This document shows positions 13,500 through 27,300 of a DNA stretch of 64,000 nucleotides, piece after piece. Each line of letters opens with the position of its first letter. Within the stretch, counting starts at the first letter, position 1. This DNA is from Rhynochetos jubatus (Eukaryota > Chordata > Aves > Eurypygiformes > Rhynochetidae). The DNA is taken from positions 2,851,001 to 2,915,000 of the forward strand of contig CM050656.1 in the NCBI GenBank assembly GCA_027574665.1. Direction: 5' to 3'. A model generated the notes under the pieces. The model saw only the letters and a list, made by a program, of their open reading frames with translations, was not told the origin of the DNA and did not search any database. The position numbers were made by a program, and so were the translations under genes.

Positions 13500-13830
13500 C
13501 TGAGGAGCTGGGGGAGAAAAGTACAGTTTATTCATGAAAAGTCCAAATTTTGTGTTCTACTATTTTTAGCCTCTTATAGTCAATTATAAACTGTTTTAAT
13601 TAGAAATGTTTATGGGTGCTGTCTGGACAGAACGAGCTGTATGTTCCTTTCCTCGGCTACCCCGACCCATGCTCTGGTGTCGCTTTTGGTGCGAAGCGGG
13701 CTGAGATTTGCGTAGGAAATGTACCGAGTGCTTCCCATTCCTATTGAAATAACAATTTTGCCCTGCGAGCCAGATGAGAAAAGCTGATGATTTAGGTGTG
13801 GAGTAGGATAATTAGCACCAAGCTGGTGGG
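13500..13830. other. AT-rich island with a MEF2-type site
   Basis: The segment is AT-rich and repeat-free. CTATTTTTAG at 13560-13569 fits the MEF2 consensus (C/T)TA(A/T)4TA(A/G). TCAATTATAA and TTTTAATTAG words follow within 50 bases. About four consensus matches are expected by chance in a window this size, so the site alone proves nothing. Confidence 0.25.
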
Positions 13831-16800
13831 GTGCTTCATGGGGCCCCCTTGCAGCCGCGTGGTCTCCCTCCAGCCCCTGGCTGTGTGCTGCTGGTAACTC
13901 CCTGCTCTGCTGGGGCCAATGGGCAGGTTGTGCAGGCAGTGTTGCCTTTACCTCTGGTTAACTGATTCTCCCTGTTTTCCAGCTGGGATGTAAAGGTCTG
14001 GGCTGAGTTGATACCTTGACACCAGGGATGGAGCCTGGAGATGGTTTATTCAGAAAACCAGGCAACGTGTTCCTCAGTGTGGTGCTGGAGACCATTTCTG
14101 GAGTGGAGAAGTGGCACAGGGATATAGTTCCACCCCACGCGTGCCCTGCTGTGGGCACATGCTTCACAACGTCGCAAGGTCGCCTGAATCTGCTTCTCGA
14201 GGTGGGATACTGAGGGCTTCTCAAGGATGAAGTGTTTTCTGGCAGCAGCGTGGCAGCCCCAGCACTGGAGGGTCTGTCTGCTCTCTTGGCAACATCCTTG
14301 TAGGCATCCTGGCCAGGAGAGATGGTACATCCTTTGGCCAGGGGTTGTGGTTGGAGCATCTCAAATTTTTCTAGTCCTTTCCGAAAGACAGCTGATCTAA
14401 TATCAGTGACAATGTTTTGTTTTGAACATGGCAAAAATATTTGCAAAATCTGCCATGCAAAAGAGGTTTGAAAGGAAGCTGCTTTGCTTTGAAAACTCCC
14501 CTGTAGAGGACTTCAAAATCCTGCTTTTAAAGCTCAGTATTTTATTCTCTTTGATACACAGATCATACTGCACTGCATGGCAGTAGGGCCTGGATCTTTT
14601 GGGTGGTCCAGCTACGGCACAGCTGTGAGCCTTCATCCTCAGTGTCTGTGGGGCTGTTTGCAGGGCAAAAGGGTGTGTAGGGTGCTGGGGAGAAGCCTGG
14701 GAGGAGACGGGTGGCCGGCCCTCACCTGGGGAGTGGTAAGGCGTCATTTCTTGTATGGTATCAATGACACATGGTGTATCTGGTTGCGCTTCAAAAGGAC
14801 CTTGGAATGAGTGATGGAAGAACTGGCTGCTGCAAGGGATGCTGGGGTTGCACAGCCTGCTGCATGGAGCAGGCAGCAGCTGCGGGCTTGTAAATCAATA
14901 TGGGGTGCACAGGGGAGAGGTGCTGGACCCATAAATCTGTGAGCATGTCCCTGTGGCTTAAAGCCTGAACTGCAGCACATACCAAACCAGCAGTAGATCC
15001 AGGAGGGTCTGAAGGTGCTTGCGCTCTCCCAGCTGCCTCCCCCATGCACACTGGTGGCTCCAGCAACCCAGCACCCTCTGCCCTGTGGGAGGGATGAAGT
15101 GAAGGGGTGATCCCCACCAGGGTCCTGAACCCCCAGGGCTGCTGCTGGGCAGGCGGGAGGGCACATGGAGCAGAGACCTCCTGCCTCCAAGTAGAAACTG
15201 TAAACAACCCACTTAGAATTTCATGGTATTTATGAATTTAAACTGCTGCCTGACTAAAGCTGTAGCAAAGAAGTGATGGTAAAGGTGGCATCTACAGGTC
15301 CTCCGCAGGTTTCCACATCCAGCCTGACTGATTGGCAAGGCAACACATGTTTTTCTAGCAGCTCGCTTTCTGCAGCTTAACCTGGCCATGGCAAATCAAG
15401 GTCTCCCGTTCACACTTACACCTCTTCACCAGCCAGATATATGTGGCAGGAGCCAGCATTAAGTGATAGTTTTGTTGGGAATGCAGGAAAGCCCCAGCAT
15501 GCTGCTTGTCTTGCAGACACAGGTCCTGAATCTATTCCTGGTCGTGTAGCAGTGTCAGTCAGGACTAACAGCCTCTGTTGGTGTAACGCAGCCCCCAGAG
15601 AGGTTCTTTTTTCAGCAGTGAGCAAGGTCAGAACTTAAAGCTGTGTTTGGCTCTGGAACTACAAGTGGTAGATTTTTCCTTGTGAAAAGAAGCAATCTTG
15701 GGAAACAGTTCTGTGTGTGTCCAAAAGATGTATTTTCTAGCAGGTAACTGCCCAGATTTACTCCTGAAGACCACCTTATAAATTTAATTTAACAAAAAAT
15801 AGGGGTAAAGACCTAAAGCCCGCCTTGGCTACCCCACGGGTGCTGGAGGGCTTTGCTCAGAGGAAAACCTTACAGAATGCTCAGCTCCAGAAGTATCAGT
15901 GTGGTCCCCAGGGTAACAGTGTATATAGTGTTTATAGAACATTCTCCTTATCACTGTGTTTCCTTTTTCCCCAGTTCTGTACAGCCTCCCTTGCTATTTC
16001 TGTAATGACCTAGGCCAGTGCACACCCCTCCAGCTGAGGGATGTGATGCTTCTGGGGCTCTGGGCTCACCTCACCTGCTCTCTTGATCCACGTCTGGTTT
16101 CAGCCTCTGCTCCTGTGCGGTGTCCTTGTGCCCTCGGTCCTGCTCCTGCCTGCACTGGGCTGTGCCAGCTGGTATTCTGGGAGGGAGAGTGAAAGTGCTT
16201 GTGGATGTCTGGGGGAGGACAAGGTGTTGCAGTGACCAACCTATGACATTGTGTATAAAATCTGCTATTTCATCCTCTACTTTTTTTACAAAGCCATTAA
16301 TGAACACACTTATAGCAAATCCTGTGCTGGTTCCCACTTAACCTGTGGTTATGATTTCTCCTCTGTCATCCTCAGCATGCTGTTTTCTGCCTCAGCCTCT
16401 GCCCCATCTGTGTGATGCTTTGACCTGTATAACAGAGCTGTGTTTGGGTGTGGGTCTGGGGAGGCCTGTCTGTGTCACTTTTTGGGCAGAGCCTTTGCCT
16501 GAACGCCAATGCAAATGCAAGTCAGAGCAAATGTGGTGGGAGGTACCAGGGCTATGGTAAGAGTGAGCACAACTTACGGCCTGCTGTCGGCTTTGATTTC
16601 AAGGTGAGCAATGAAAGAAAACCCCTGTCCCCTTCCTGCTTTGCTCTGCTGATGGCTTTTGGCAGCAGCTGAAGATTAAAAACACTGGGTTTACCCAAGG
16701 TGCGTGGCATCCCACTGCCTGGCATCCTGCCTGTGCCATTGGCCACCATAGAAAGCCTTTGGGTTTCAGGATGTGTGCTTTGGGTTTTAAAAGGCTGCAG

Positions 16801-16863
16801 CAGTAATTGGCAGCTTGTGGAAGGGATGATACTCTTGCACTGGAAATGCTTGGACAGACACTT
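13831..16863. other. Non-coding sequence, no recognisable feature
   Basis: No gene, RNA or dispersed repeat is recognised. Reverse-strand frames of 114-162 codons at 13.96-15.2 kb overlap each other and have no family resemblance. An octamer word ATGCAAAT at 16509-16516 is within chance expectation. Confidence 0.55.
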
Positions 16864-17000
16864 ATAGAATCCCAGAATGGTTTGGGTAGGAAGGGACCTC
16901 AAGGCCCACCCAGTGCCACCCCCTGCCATGGGCAAGGACATCCTCCACTAGACCAGGTTGCTCCAAGCCTCATCCAGCCTGGCTTTGGACACTTACCAGG
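16864..17000 (-). mobile_element. CR1 LINE 3'-end fragment (type B)
   Basis: Read on the minus strand, this is the last ~135 bases of a CR1 3'UTR of the type shared with the copies at 28.5, 31.1, 40.6, 45.5 and 59.4 kb. The terminal repeat is reduced to one unit (TAGAATCCCAGAATGG on the plus strand). The copy breaks off in the 5' direction at about 17000, as expected for severe 5' truncation. Confidence 0.93.
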
Positions 17001-20000
17001 AGGAGTTCTGCTGCCTTTTACAGCCTTGGCTTTGTGTTGCCAAATTGGTGTGTTTTTTTTTTTTTTGTTCTCTGCACCTGAATGTACCTCAGGTTATACA
17101 TTGTGGTGACAGTGGGTGGCCCCAGAGCTGTGTGTGCTGGTGACACCCGCAAACTCTTGCCTGGTCCTGGGCTGGAAGAAATATCTGTATCCTCTGCTGC
17201 GAAGGAGCACGCTCAGTGTGTCGGACGTTCAGCAGAAATGTCACCGAGCCAAATTTAGATGTGCTGCCAGAGGACAAGCAGAGGAAACAAACTCCTCCTG
17301 TTTACACTGGGTGCCTGCTTCTCCTGCTTCTGGTGTTTATTCTTTTGTGTGTGAGACCTGGGATGCGCTCTGTGCGCCAGGGTGACTTCAGTGCTGAACT
17401 ACTGCACAAAGCACCCTCACTAAGGAGCAAGCATGTTGCACCAAACCTGGTACAACCAGGAGCAGGACAGTCCACAGACAAAACACAGGGAGACCTGAGT
17501 TAGCTTAGAGTAGCATCTGCTGGAGGCTGTCAAGGAGCTGTTAAGGTTCACTCCCCTGGTGTCATAGGAGATAAGGAAAAGCTCCCCTTTCCTAAAAACA
17601 AGAAAAGGAAAATGCATAATTCTCTGTTCTGACTTGAATGCTTCACCTTCAAATACTGCAACTCAGTATTTGTGCCTGCTGCAGTATTACTCTGCCTTGG
17701 TGTCCTCCCAACTGTGGTGCTCCCCACCTCTCCCTAATCGAAATTTGGATGTTGCAGCTGTTGTGTGTGGAAGGTGGGAAGAGTTTCCCTGAGCTTTGAA
17801 TTGCAAAATCAAAGGAGAGACTAATTCTGTGGAAATAAACAGAAAATATTTATGGTGGTTTTGCGTTTGGAAGGTACGATGGTGATTTGGATTAGTACTC
17901 TTGGCTGTTTCACAGTGCTGGTGGCCAGAAATAGTCCTATTTTATGAGCAAAAGAAAGCACATAAAACAGCTTAGTACAATTTTGGAGAGAATCCTTTAA
18001 AAATTAATTGCATGTGCCCCAGAAAAGATGACCTGTTGGAGAGAGTTGCTCTGGAGCATCTGGTGCTCTCTTCTTGCCACTAGCAATTTGTTTACATATT
18101 CCTGCAGCATTTGGGGCACTGTGGGTGGGGCAGGCACGTTATTGCACGTTATTTTGGTACATTTCTCCTGTATGATCTGCCTGTGGGTCCCCCCCACTCC
18201 CAGCTGGGCTCCTTCTCTCCCTGCAGCCCATGGGAGGATGAACATGGCCACTGGAGTGATCCTAGGGATCCGTTCACTGGGAGAAGGGGACCTGTGCATG
18301 GCTTTTGTGACACTAAGGTGACATTAAGAAATAAAATGAAATCTGGGCTTTGGGGATCACATTTAAAATGAACAGATGCCTCAAGTGCACGCATGGCTTA
18401 AAGCTGCGTCTACCGCGTTTAGGGGTTTGTGCATCCAGGTGCTAGTCGCGTTGGTTGTTGAGATGGCTGTCAAACTGAGCACACTTAGTGATGTGTTGGA
18501 CAGGAAAACGAAGTCAGGGGACTGCTGCACTGGGGATTGTTGTCCAATTTGTCCTGACTGTAATCCCAGGGTTCCCATGGAGAAGGCGGTGTTGGAGTAG
18601 TCGGGCTCCCTCAGAGCTCCAGGATGCAGGCACTGCGAGTTTGGGTTGTGGTTTGCTGCACTGAGGCTCATTCTGAGCCCTGCTTCAACCCTGTGCAGAG
18701 GGACTGGTGGTAACCCTTTCTGGGTAGGGGTGTGTTTGCTGGAAGTCCTTTTGCTGGATCTGTCCTGCTGTGGATAGAGTCGCTCCCCATGGAGGTGTCT
18801 TATCCCAGGAGAGATGACCTGATTCTGGAAAGGAGCCAGGCTGGCTGGCAGCGAGTGCCCTGCACTGGGCCACGGGGATGTCAGAGCTGCACATCCCCTT
18901 CCCCATGAGCCAGACGGAGCTGCCACCAAGGGAGCAGACCTGGTACAGCTGGATTTACGTGGCATCTCTTTGCAGAGGGGCACTTGGTTTTGGTTTCTGT
19001 AGGGGGCTTGGATCAGGTGCTCCATAAATGTTCCCTTGAGAAATATTACAGAGCACCATACTTCTAATAAACTGCATTTTGAGTTTCCACCTCTACAGTG
19101 CTGGGTCATAGGTAAGAAAACAAATAATGCTGAAGTCAGGTGAGCGGGAAGAGTATATGGTAGAGTTTACTCAAGGTATTACTGGCCTCTGCTCCCCTTC
19201 CCATGCAGGGCTGTAGTGCTGCGCCTCTGGCAATGCCTGTGGCCTTGGCAGTGGGGTTTGCTCCCACTGGTGAGGGGCTGTGCACCAGCCCATCGCTTCT
19301 CTCTCCCTACTCCTGTCTCTAGAGATGTTGAGAGGAAAGCTAATATAGTTTTCTCTATCTAGAGTAGCTTATTGCTGAAGGGGGAATGTTTACCCTTCAG
19401 TGCTGTCGGGGGAAGAGGAGGTAAATAAAACTCTCTGAAGCAAAGAAATAGAGAAGAAGAATATCCCATTCCTAAGCGAATCTTTATAGTTGATGTTTTT
19501 AACCTAAAATATGAGATAGATCTGAATTTTCTGAATAATTGGCTCTACCAAAATGTTACCTTAAATACTTGCCCCCACCCCTTGCTTGGGTTACCTCTTC
19601 CGGAGGGCTCAGAGTGTTTTAGCTCATCTCTGTGTGTAGCTGCAGGTGGGGCTTTTGGGTAGAGTGTATGAGCATCCCTATAATGAAACCAGTTTAGTGA
19701 TGGGAAGAGTGGAATGCTTTGGAAGCCCTTTGTAGGGAGCTGAGGTCTCAGCGGGGAGCACAGCCCCAGGGGCTCAGAGGGTTTGGTTGAATTTGGGGAG
19801 GAACATCCCCTACAGTGAGGTCCATGAGTGCATGAGTTTTTTTGCAGAGGGCTGGGCAGGTGCAGATGCAATGCGTTTAGCTCAACCTTCTGTGGTAAGG
19901 AGAAATTAAATTATTTCAATTAATCAAGCAGATGTCACCTGGCTTCCTCAGCACACTGGCTGGTAGTGTTATAAATACTGCTTTAGCACGAATGGCTCTG

Positions 20001-23000
20001 TAGCAGTCCAGAGTTTGGGTAGATAATTTCAGCATGGTTATGTTATCCCCTTTTGCATGAGAGGACATCCTTTTTCTTTCAAGAAATAAGAGGGAAATGA
20101 GCCTGGAAGTCAACTTGGGATTGAAGCTGTTGGTGAGTGAGCAAACACCACTGGTGCCATCTGGGGAACCCAGCTATCCAATGTCTTTCAAACCTCACCT
20201 GGGTGCACTGTGGGTGGACACGAGTCAGTCCCACCAGCTTTATATCAGCCTGGTTATCGGTTTGAACACTGGAAGTGATGCTGAATGAAATCTTGGGATG
20301 TGGCTTGGCTTTGCTCCAGGGAAAATTGCTGCAAAATTGCCTCTCGCTCATATATCTCCTTTAGTAGCAGGAGCGTTGGCAGTCACTGATGGGAATTGGG
20401 AAGCCTCCACGGGTGAGGAGGATTTTTTAGGCTGGCTGTGCCAGCTCTGTTAAGCAGCCAATGCAACCAGGAGCCCTGGCTTTGCAAAGTGAACCATGCC
20501 GTCTTAAGTAGCAGGGCTCGGATACTAGTCTGCCTTAAAATAATACACAAAGCTGTTTCCAAGACTCTGCCAGGTGCATCATCACACCTGGCAATTAGGT
20601 GTCTATTTGATTCCTTTTTGTTTGCCCCTGTAGTAAATGAGAGAGGTTCCTTTTGCTGCTGAAAGCAAACCCGAACCTTCCTCCGGTGACACCGAGGAAG
20701 CCCGAGGGATGACCCTGGGGAGTGTCTGCAGCACATTCCCATGGTAGGAATGTGGGTTTTTTCTATGATATATCTTTGAAGTGCACAATTTATAAAAGCT
20801 TTCAAGAGATCACTCAATACAGTGCTGCTCGGCTGGGCGTGCGGCACCGAGGGCTTGGGGAGCAGGCTGGTGTCTCACGTAGGAGAGCACTCCCTGTGCT
20901 GGCTGCACGCTCGGCTACTCGTGCTCCAGGCAGAGGCTTAGCCACTGCTTCCCCCTCTGAGCATGAATTGAACCGTCAGCTCTCTCATGTTATTCAATTC
21001 AGTGTTTTCAGGACACTGAGGATGTCTTGGTTCCTCTCTCCCATACCTCGCAAGCCAGAGAAGGGAAGGTAATAGCTTTAAACAAAGCTCTCCTTCCAGA
21101 AGCTTTTAAATATAACCTGGTGATGGCATGGGGCTGCTCAGTGTTACAGCACGCAAGTGCAAGATATGCCACTACAGTTTCCTTACTTCCACCTGTATCT
21201 TCTCAAGGTGAGTAACTTGTGGAATGTGCCAGTAACAAACTGGACAGTTTTAAATGTTGACAGAACCACACACATTTGAATTCAGTGCTGGTGTTTTTTC
21301 AGGTAGCAGAAGAGTGTTAGTGGTTTATGATAGTTCTTAATCAGCTGGTGGGGTATCAGCTGCAGGGCATTGGTTTAGTTAAAACTGGGCTACACGGGGA
21401 CACTAATTGGGGTTTCAATTCAGTAAAAAAAGGAGTAATCCTGTTTAGTTCAACAGTAGCAAACCAACAGCTAATTAAAATTAGGCATTCTCGATTACTT
21501 TCTAAATGGTTCTGATGACTTTGTTGATCAGAAGCGATGAGGCAATGCTGTCTTTGTCAGCATATTTAACGTTGCTCGCTTTGCTCTGGACATGATGTAG
21601 AAGGGGAGATAGCAGCAGCTGCTGCTTGGTGTGGTGCTCCTTCCCCAGAATATCTGGGGTGGAGGTTGTTTGCAAGGTGGTCTCTCCCTGCATATCATCC
21701 TGCAGAGAGTAGGTGCCTAGGAAACCCCAGAGAAGATAAGTATTGTGTGTAATTAAGTACCTTTTCACATAGGATTAACCTCTGGAAGCTGGAAAAAATA
21801 GCTACTGCCTCTTGATCCATCATTCCACAGCTATTGGTCGCCTTCAGACCTGTCTTCAGCCAGTTGCTGGTGCATCATGTGGTGTTTAATTACCATTCCC
21901 AGTATTTTGGTGCATCAGGGACCTAGCTGAGCATGAACAGCGGGACCAGAATCCATGGCAGAAGGACCCCCAGCTCATTGCTGAGCCCTGGGGCACAGTA
22001 ATAACCCCTGTTTTGGCTGGGCTTACTGAATAACTTGTTTAAGGTCTTCACACAAAGGCAATCAGGGATTTAGAACAAACCTATTCCCTTTAAAAACAGA
22101 CTTTGAGTCCTGAAAAAAGAGGAGGCCGCTCACCTTCACAGGATTGCACATGTACATGGCAAAAAGTGTGAATTTTGCCTGCAGTCTGTAAAGCATGTCA
22201 TCTCCCCAGGGTGCTTAGGAGTTAGTATAAACCACCTGTGGCACCTGCATGCGGCGGCTGGAGGAGATGGCTCTGACAATGTGCTTCCTTCAGATACTTT
22301 TTGGATATCCAAATTGCTCCCAGTTCTCTGGCTACTGTCAGCGTAATAGTTCTTCTGTCATAACTAAATCCTGACATCTGGTTTTTGCAAAGGGTGTTGA
22401 AAAGGATGCAGATAATAAGTCCAGAAATTGTTTGATTATCCCCCTTCAGAGATGATGCTTAGTCTGCAGAGCTCCTCCGGGCTGCCTGTGTGGTGAAGTC
22501 CCTGGAAACACTGGCCAGCAGCACGTAGTCCTAACGGAGAGCGTTCTGATTGTAGCGTTACACCAAAGAGAAGTGTCACCTGTATTTTAGATTTCCTCTG
22601 GTCATACCAAGGCTTTCATTTGCCCTCCAGGTCTATAAAAATAAAAGTATGCAGGCTTCTGTCTCCCTGGCAGAGATTATCCCCAGCCGGCCTTTTCTCT
22701 ACGGCAGCTCTGGGCAGGAAGCAGTTTTCCCTTCCAGTAGATCCCGCTGACGGATGCAAAGCACGTTTGCATGCACAGTCTGGTTTCATTGGAATGTGCA
22801 AATTCTGTCATCGCTCTTTACTTTTAATCCTGCGAGTTGAAGTGTATTCCTAGCACAAATTTAGGATCTAGCTCTGACCTCTTGGAAACCGTAGCTCTTA
22901 GAATAGCAGCAGCCCTTCTATTTACTGACTTTCGCACGTTCTCAGTGTTCAGCAATACTGTTTTATGAGAAACAGATATAATTATCTGTACTTCACTGCT

Positions 23001-23845
23001 AAGGGGAATACAAACATGAGCAGTGAGGTTGACAGTTTCTGACGGCGGCTTTCCCAGGACACTGAGCTCAGACTCCCTGCTCCATCGAGGCGTGGTGCTG
23101 TGTTGTATTTTGTCTTGTCTCAGCGAGTGAGAAGAACATGAACCAGCAAGGTGTTTGCTCCTATGCTCGGCTACGTTTTGAAGGGAGATGTTAGGCAGTA
23201 TCTTCAAACCTTCTGGCTGACCTGTTTTGCAATTCCATCACATCACAAATTTATAACCGAATAGGATTTTATTCTCAAACTCCAAGTAGTGAGGATCTGA
23301 TAGCGTCACGGGAAGTATTTTACCCAGTCCATGTAGTCCTAAAATATTAATGCTAAAGGAATACCAAGGACAGGCTTGCTGTTGTACCACAGGCAGTGCT
23401 GGGAACCTCAGCTGACATGTAACTCCTGTTATGGGCTTTGGTGAATTTGGGAAATGTTTTCCTTCCTTAAGCGTACCCTGAAACGTTCGCCTCGCGGCAG
23501 TTGGGCCCAGCAGGTTGCAGAGCTGCGTTTGGCCAAGTGCCCTGCCAGTGTCCGTAGAGGGACAAGGGGTTTGTCCCGTTGAGATCTCTCAGTTCCTGCC
23601 CCTGGCAGTGTTTGCAGCTCAGCATCGGGCCCAGCTGCTCTTCTCAGGAGATTCCCTGCTTGGCACCCAGCAGGGAGGACTGGTGGATCTGATTGTGTCT
23701 TTTGTTACCTGCCCTTGCTGAAAGCTGTTGCTTGCTGTCTGTGCTCTTGATTACAGAACAGCAGGGACAGTGAACAGAAGTGTTTCTGTATTGGCTCTAA
23801 AAAGGCTTTTTTGGGGTGGGACGGGAAGTGTATTTTCCCCCCTAG
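17001..23845. other. Non-coding sequence, no recognisable feature
   Basis: Almost 7 kb without a recognised repeat or gene. A 14-T run lies at 17053-17066. The reverse-strand frame 18381-19109 is open for 242 codons. It has no recognisable domain, a composition rich in Ser/Pro/Leu/Thr and no convincing exon signals. AAG|GTGAGT at about 21208 is a strong donor-like word, but no matching coding exon is evident. Confidence 0.5.
17053..17066. repeat. Poly-T run (14 T)
   Basis: The run is seen directly, 53 bases beyond the end of the CR1 fragment. CR1 does not use a poly-A tail, so it is not part of that element. Confidence 0.8.
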
Positions 23846-24342
23846 TTTTGGGCTCATCACTTTAGGAAGGACACTGAGGTGCTGGAGCATGTTCAGAGAA
23901 GGGAACATAGCTGGGGAAGGGTCTGGAGCACAATTCCTATGAGGAGGGGCTGAGGGAGCTGGGGGGGTTCAGCCTGGAGAGAAGGAGGCTCAGGGAGACC
24001 TTATCGCTCCCTACAGCTCCCTGAAAGGAGGGGGCAGAGATGGGGGTGGTCAGTCTCTTCTCCCAAGGGACAAGTGATGGGACAAGAGGAAACAGCCTCA
24101 AACTGTGCCAGGGGAGGGTTAGATGGGATATTGGGGACAATGTCTTCCTGGAAAGGGCTGTCAGGCATTGGAAGGGGCTGCCTGGGGAGGGGGGAGTCAC
24201 CATCCTGGGAGGGGTTTAAGAGACCTATGGACAAGGTGCTGAGGGCCATGGGTTAGTGGTGGGCTGGGCAGTGCTGGGTTAATGGTTGGAGTGGATTGGC
24301 TTAAAGGGCTTTTCTGACCTAAAAGATCACGTGATTCTGTGT
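23846..24342 (+). mobile_element. CR1 LINE fragment with 3' end (type A)
   Basis: The fragment begins at the extreme end of ORF2, in the region that in other copies encodes the final reverse-transcriptase residues. It runs through the whole 3'UTR to a single tail unit at 24331-24341. It is closely similar to the 57.2-58.3 kb copy over about 450 bases and shares its type-A 3' end with the copies at 32.6 and 41.7 kb. It is 5'-truncated and has no coding capacity. Confidence 0.95.
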
Positions 24343-27300
24343 TTCTGCTTACAGTCTGTGGCTCTGGTGTTGTTTTCATGTCTCCTTCACCCCTCCCCTT
24401 GTTCCTCTGTAACCGTAAGGATGGCAGTGCTGGCCTGGCACCAGGCTCCTGTGAGGCAGACATAGGTAGAAATCTGCCGTCCCACTGCTCGCTGTGCTTC
24501 ACCCTTGGCCTGGGCACCAAACACATGGATAGCATGGGGTGTGTAGGAGCCTTGTCACCACCGACAGGGCATTTCTCGATGGAAAAAGTCACACACCCAG
24601 CCCTATGCTTCTCTGCCGATCACCCTTGGCAGCTGGGCTTGCAGGGCTGAGTTGTGGAGGTGTGGCTACAGCTGCTAGGTGGAAATTTGGTGGAGGAGTG
24701 GAGAAAGCATTGTTTTCTGCGGGGTCGGTCCTTCACACAAATGTCCAGATGTGATGATGTAAATCTCTCTTTATCCAGGACCCAGATTGCAGATGGGGCC
24801 GCGGTTTTCCTTTGTGCGTGGAGTTGCTGTGTCACGTGCTCTGCTGCTGCCATGGCTTTTGTCGTCTCCTCCTCTGTTCGTGGCTCATAGCTCTGCACCA
24901 AAGAGGCTCCGAGATACTTGAGGAGCTTAAAAGGATGATTAAAAAATAAGAACAAAACCAGATCCAGCAGCCTTTTAAAAGGGGATTTATTTGTAATCAC
25001 AGAAAGAGGAAAATGAGGTCCCAACCTGCTGCGTTGTAGAGCGGGAGGGTCGCATTAAGGACTTGAGCTGGGTCCCGGTTCAGTTACCATCTTCACCATC
25101 TGTAATTAAATTAAATAAGTTTATCTGGGCAGAATGTGTCTGCCTGCTTATGCTGCATTGAAATGTTATGTTTTTAGCAAATAACACTAAAGAGTCTGTA
25201 TTTTATGGTTTCTGGGGTGTGCTAACTTCACAGCTGTGTGAGGCGGTGTGGGAGCGGGGCACATCGAAAGTGTCCCCAAGGGCTGTGCTGGGGTCCTGAG
25301 GAACCCCCTAGGTGCAGGCCCTGGGAAGCCACTGAGCTGCTGAGATAAAGCTTTGGCACAAGCGCTGTACAACAGCAATGAATTGAAAGGATTAATTTTT
25401 TTGTATTTTTTTCCCATGATAATTTTGACCCACCTTTATAAAAATATTAGGAGATAATCAAAACCTTGCATCAGGAACAGGAAATATCCTGGTCTCTCAA
25501 CTTTTAGGCTGCCTCATGTTTCTCCTCCTTTTGTGCAAGAGGAACAGCTTTTATTCTATTTTTGGCATTTTGGTTGGAAAATTTCTAAAGGGAATAATCA
25601 TGTAACACATCTACTGACTTTCTTACAAGGATTTGAAGCAAATGAAGGCAGAATAATTTCTCCTCTGAACACATTATTACCCTGAGTGAAGCCTGAGCCC
25701 CTGCCCTGTCCCACAGCGCAAGGTGGGAACGCTGGAGGCCTTCGCTTGCCATTGATTTGTGTGTAGTAGGAATATGTAAACACTGCAATTATAGCCCACG
25801 AGTTGATACTTTTGCCTGTAGTGCCCAAGTGGTAAGCAAATTCTTGCAGTCCTTCCTGAGCTCCGACGCCCAAACCTGAAGGGTGCTGTTGGAGGAAAGG
25901 GCCACTCGTGTATCGCTCTGACACACAGGCATCTGCAGCCGGTTGTCCGAGAGCTGTGGGCAAGTTGTGTGCTCAAATTTGACTAGCACGCAGCCTAGTC
26001 CTGGTTTTATCTTCAGCATTTCATGCTCATAAATTCTGTGCGGTCTATTAAATAATTTCTCATTAAGGATAATTTATTGATGGATATTGGGTGAGGATCT
26101 CCAGGCACAACGAGGCTGTGGTGAAGCAGAGACGGTGCTTTTGGCTGTGTCCCCTTTGCAGGCAGCGATTTAGCTCCCTGCCCCTTTCTCGTGCTGCTGC
26201 TCCTCAACAATACAGATCGCTTTTCTAACAAAGACCAGTCAAGTATGTAATTTCTAATTATTCCAACTGCCAAGAAAATAGAAACTAGTATTGATACCGG
26301 AGAGAGGGGTGCGTGAGAAGTCTGCCTTCCTGCCTTGTGACCTTTGGGGAGGGATGAGGGATGGCTCTGGCCAGTCTTCATGCTGGTCTGCAGCTGTAGG
26401 ACTGGGCAGAGGCAGTGCACATTCGGATGCAGCTGACTGCATTCCTGCCCAACCCTCTCACCTCTGAAATGCCTTTGAAATCATCTTCACTTGTCACCTT
26501 CTTGCATTGTCTTGAGAGCCCAACCTGCGTGGGATTTACGCGGTGACGGCGGCAGTAATAGTAACCCAGTGTTGCTTCATCTGCCAGGTGGCTTATGGAC
26601 CTAGGCTGGGTTTTTTTCCCCTTGGAAGCAGAACACACTGATTTAAGACTTGTCAATTCAAAGTGCCCAGTGTTGGGGTGCAAGAGGCAGCTACCAGCAG
26701 TGAGTTAGTGTTTGGTATGCCCCCAGCAAGAAGGGCAGCGGTGGGTGATAGGAAACCAGGAGCCTGCCCGTGCACAGCAGCGTTTCTCTGGGCTCTACAG
26801 TTGACGCTTTTGGGAGCGTTTGGGTTGTTCCTGTTGTAATGGCAGAGTGACAGCTCTGAACTGTGGAGCCATCCCAGCCTCACTTTGCAGCCTCCCCAGG
26901 AGGTCTCCAACTCATTTGCTGTGTTTGGTCTTTCTGGACCCATCTGACACATGTGCCTGTGGGAGGATGGATAGAAACTTCCCAAAACCAGGAATTGGGG
27001 TGGGTGCAGGGCTTAAGAGGTACTGGCAGGCCCCAGGGTGCCCAGTGCCTGTGGGTGCTGTGGGGCTGGGAGCTATGTGAGGATCATCACTGCTTTCCAA
27101 GCTTGTAAAGAGCTATTTTTTTGGTCAAACCTATTTCTAGACCCCTCATCTCTGAGAGAGGGAGACATTTCTGGGCTGAGCACAGCACAAATGCCCTCTC
27201 AGGGCAATGCTTGCATGACCTGGGGCTTGGGCTGGGGGAGGCTGTATGGGGTGGAGGGCTGTGCTCTACAGGCTGTGAAAACAGTTCCCGAAAAAAGCAA

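Noticed and set aside
21180..21215. Strong donor-like word AAG|GTGAGT
   Set aside because: No paired acceptor or conserved coding frame could be identified upstream.
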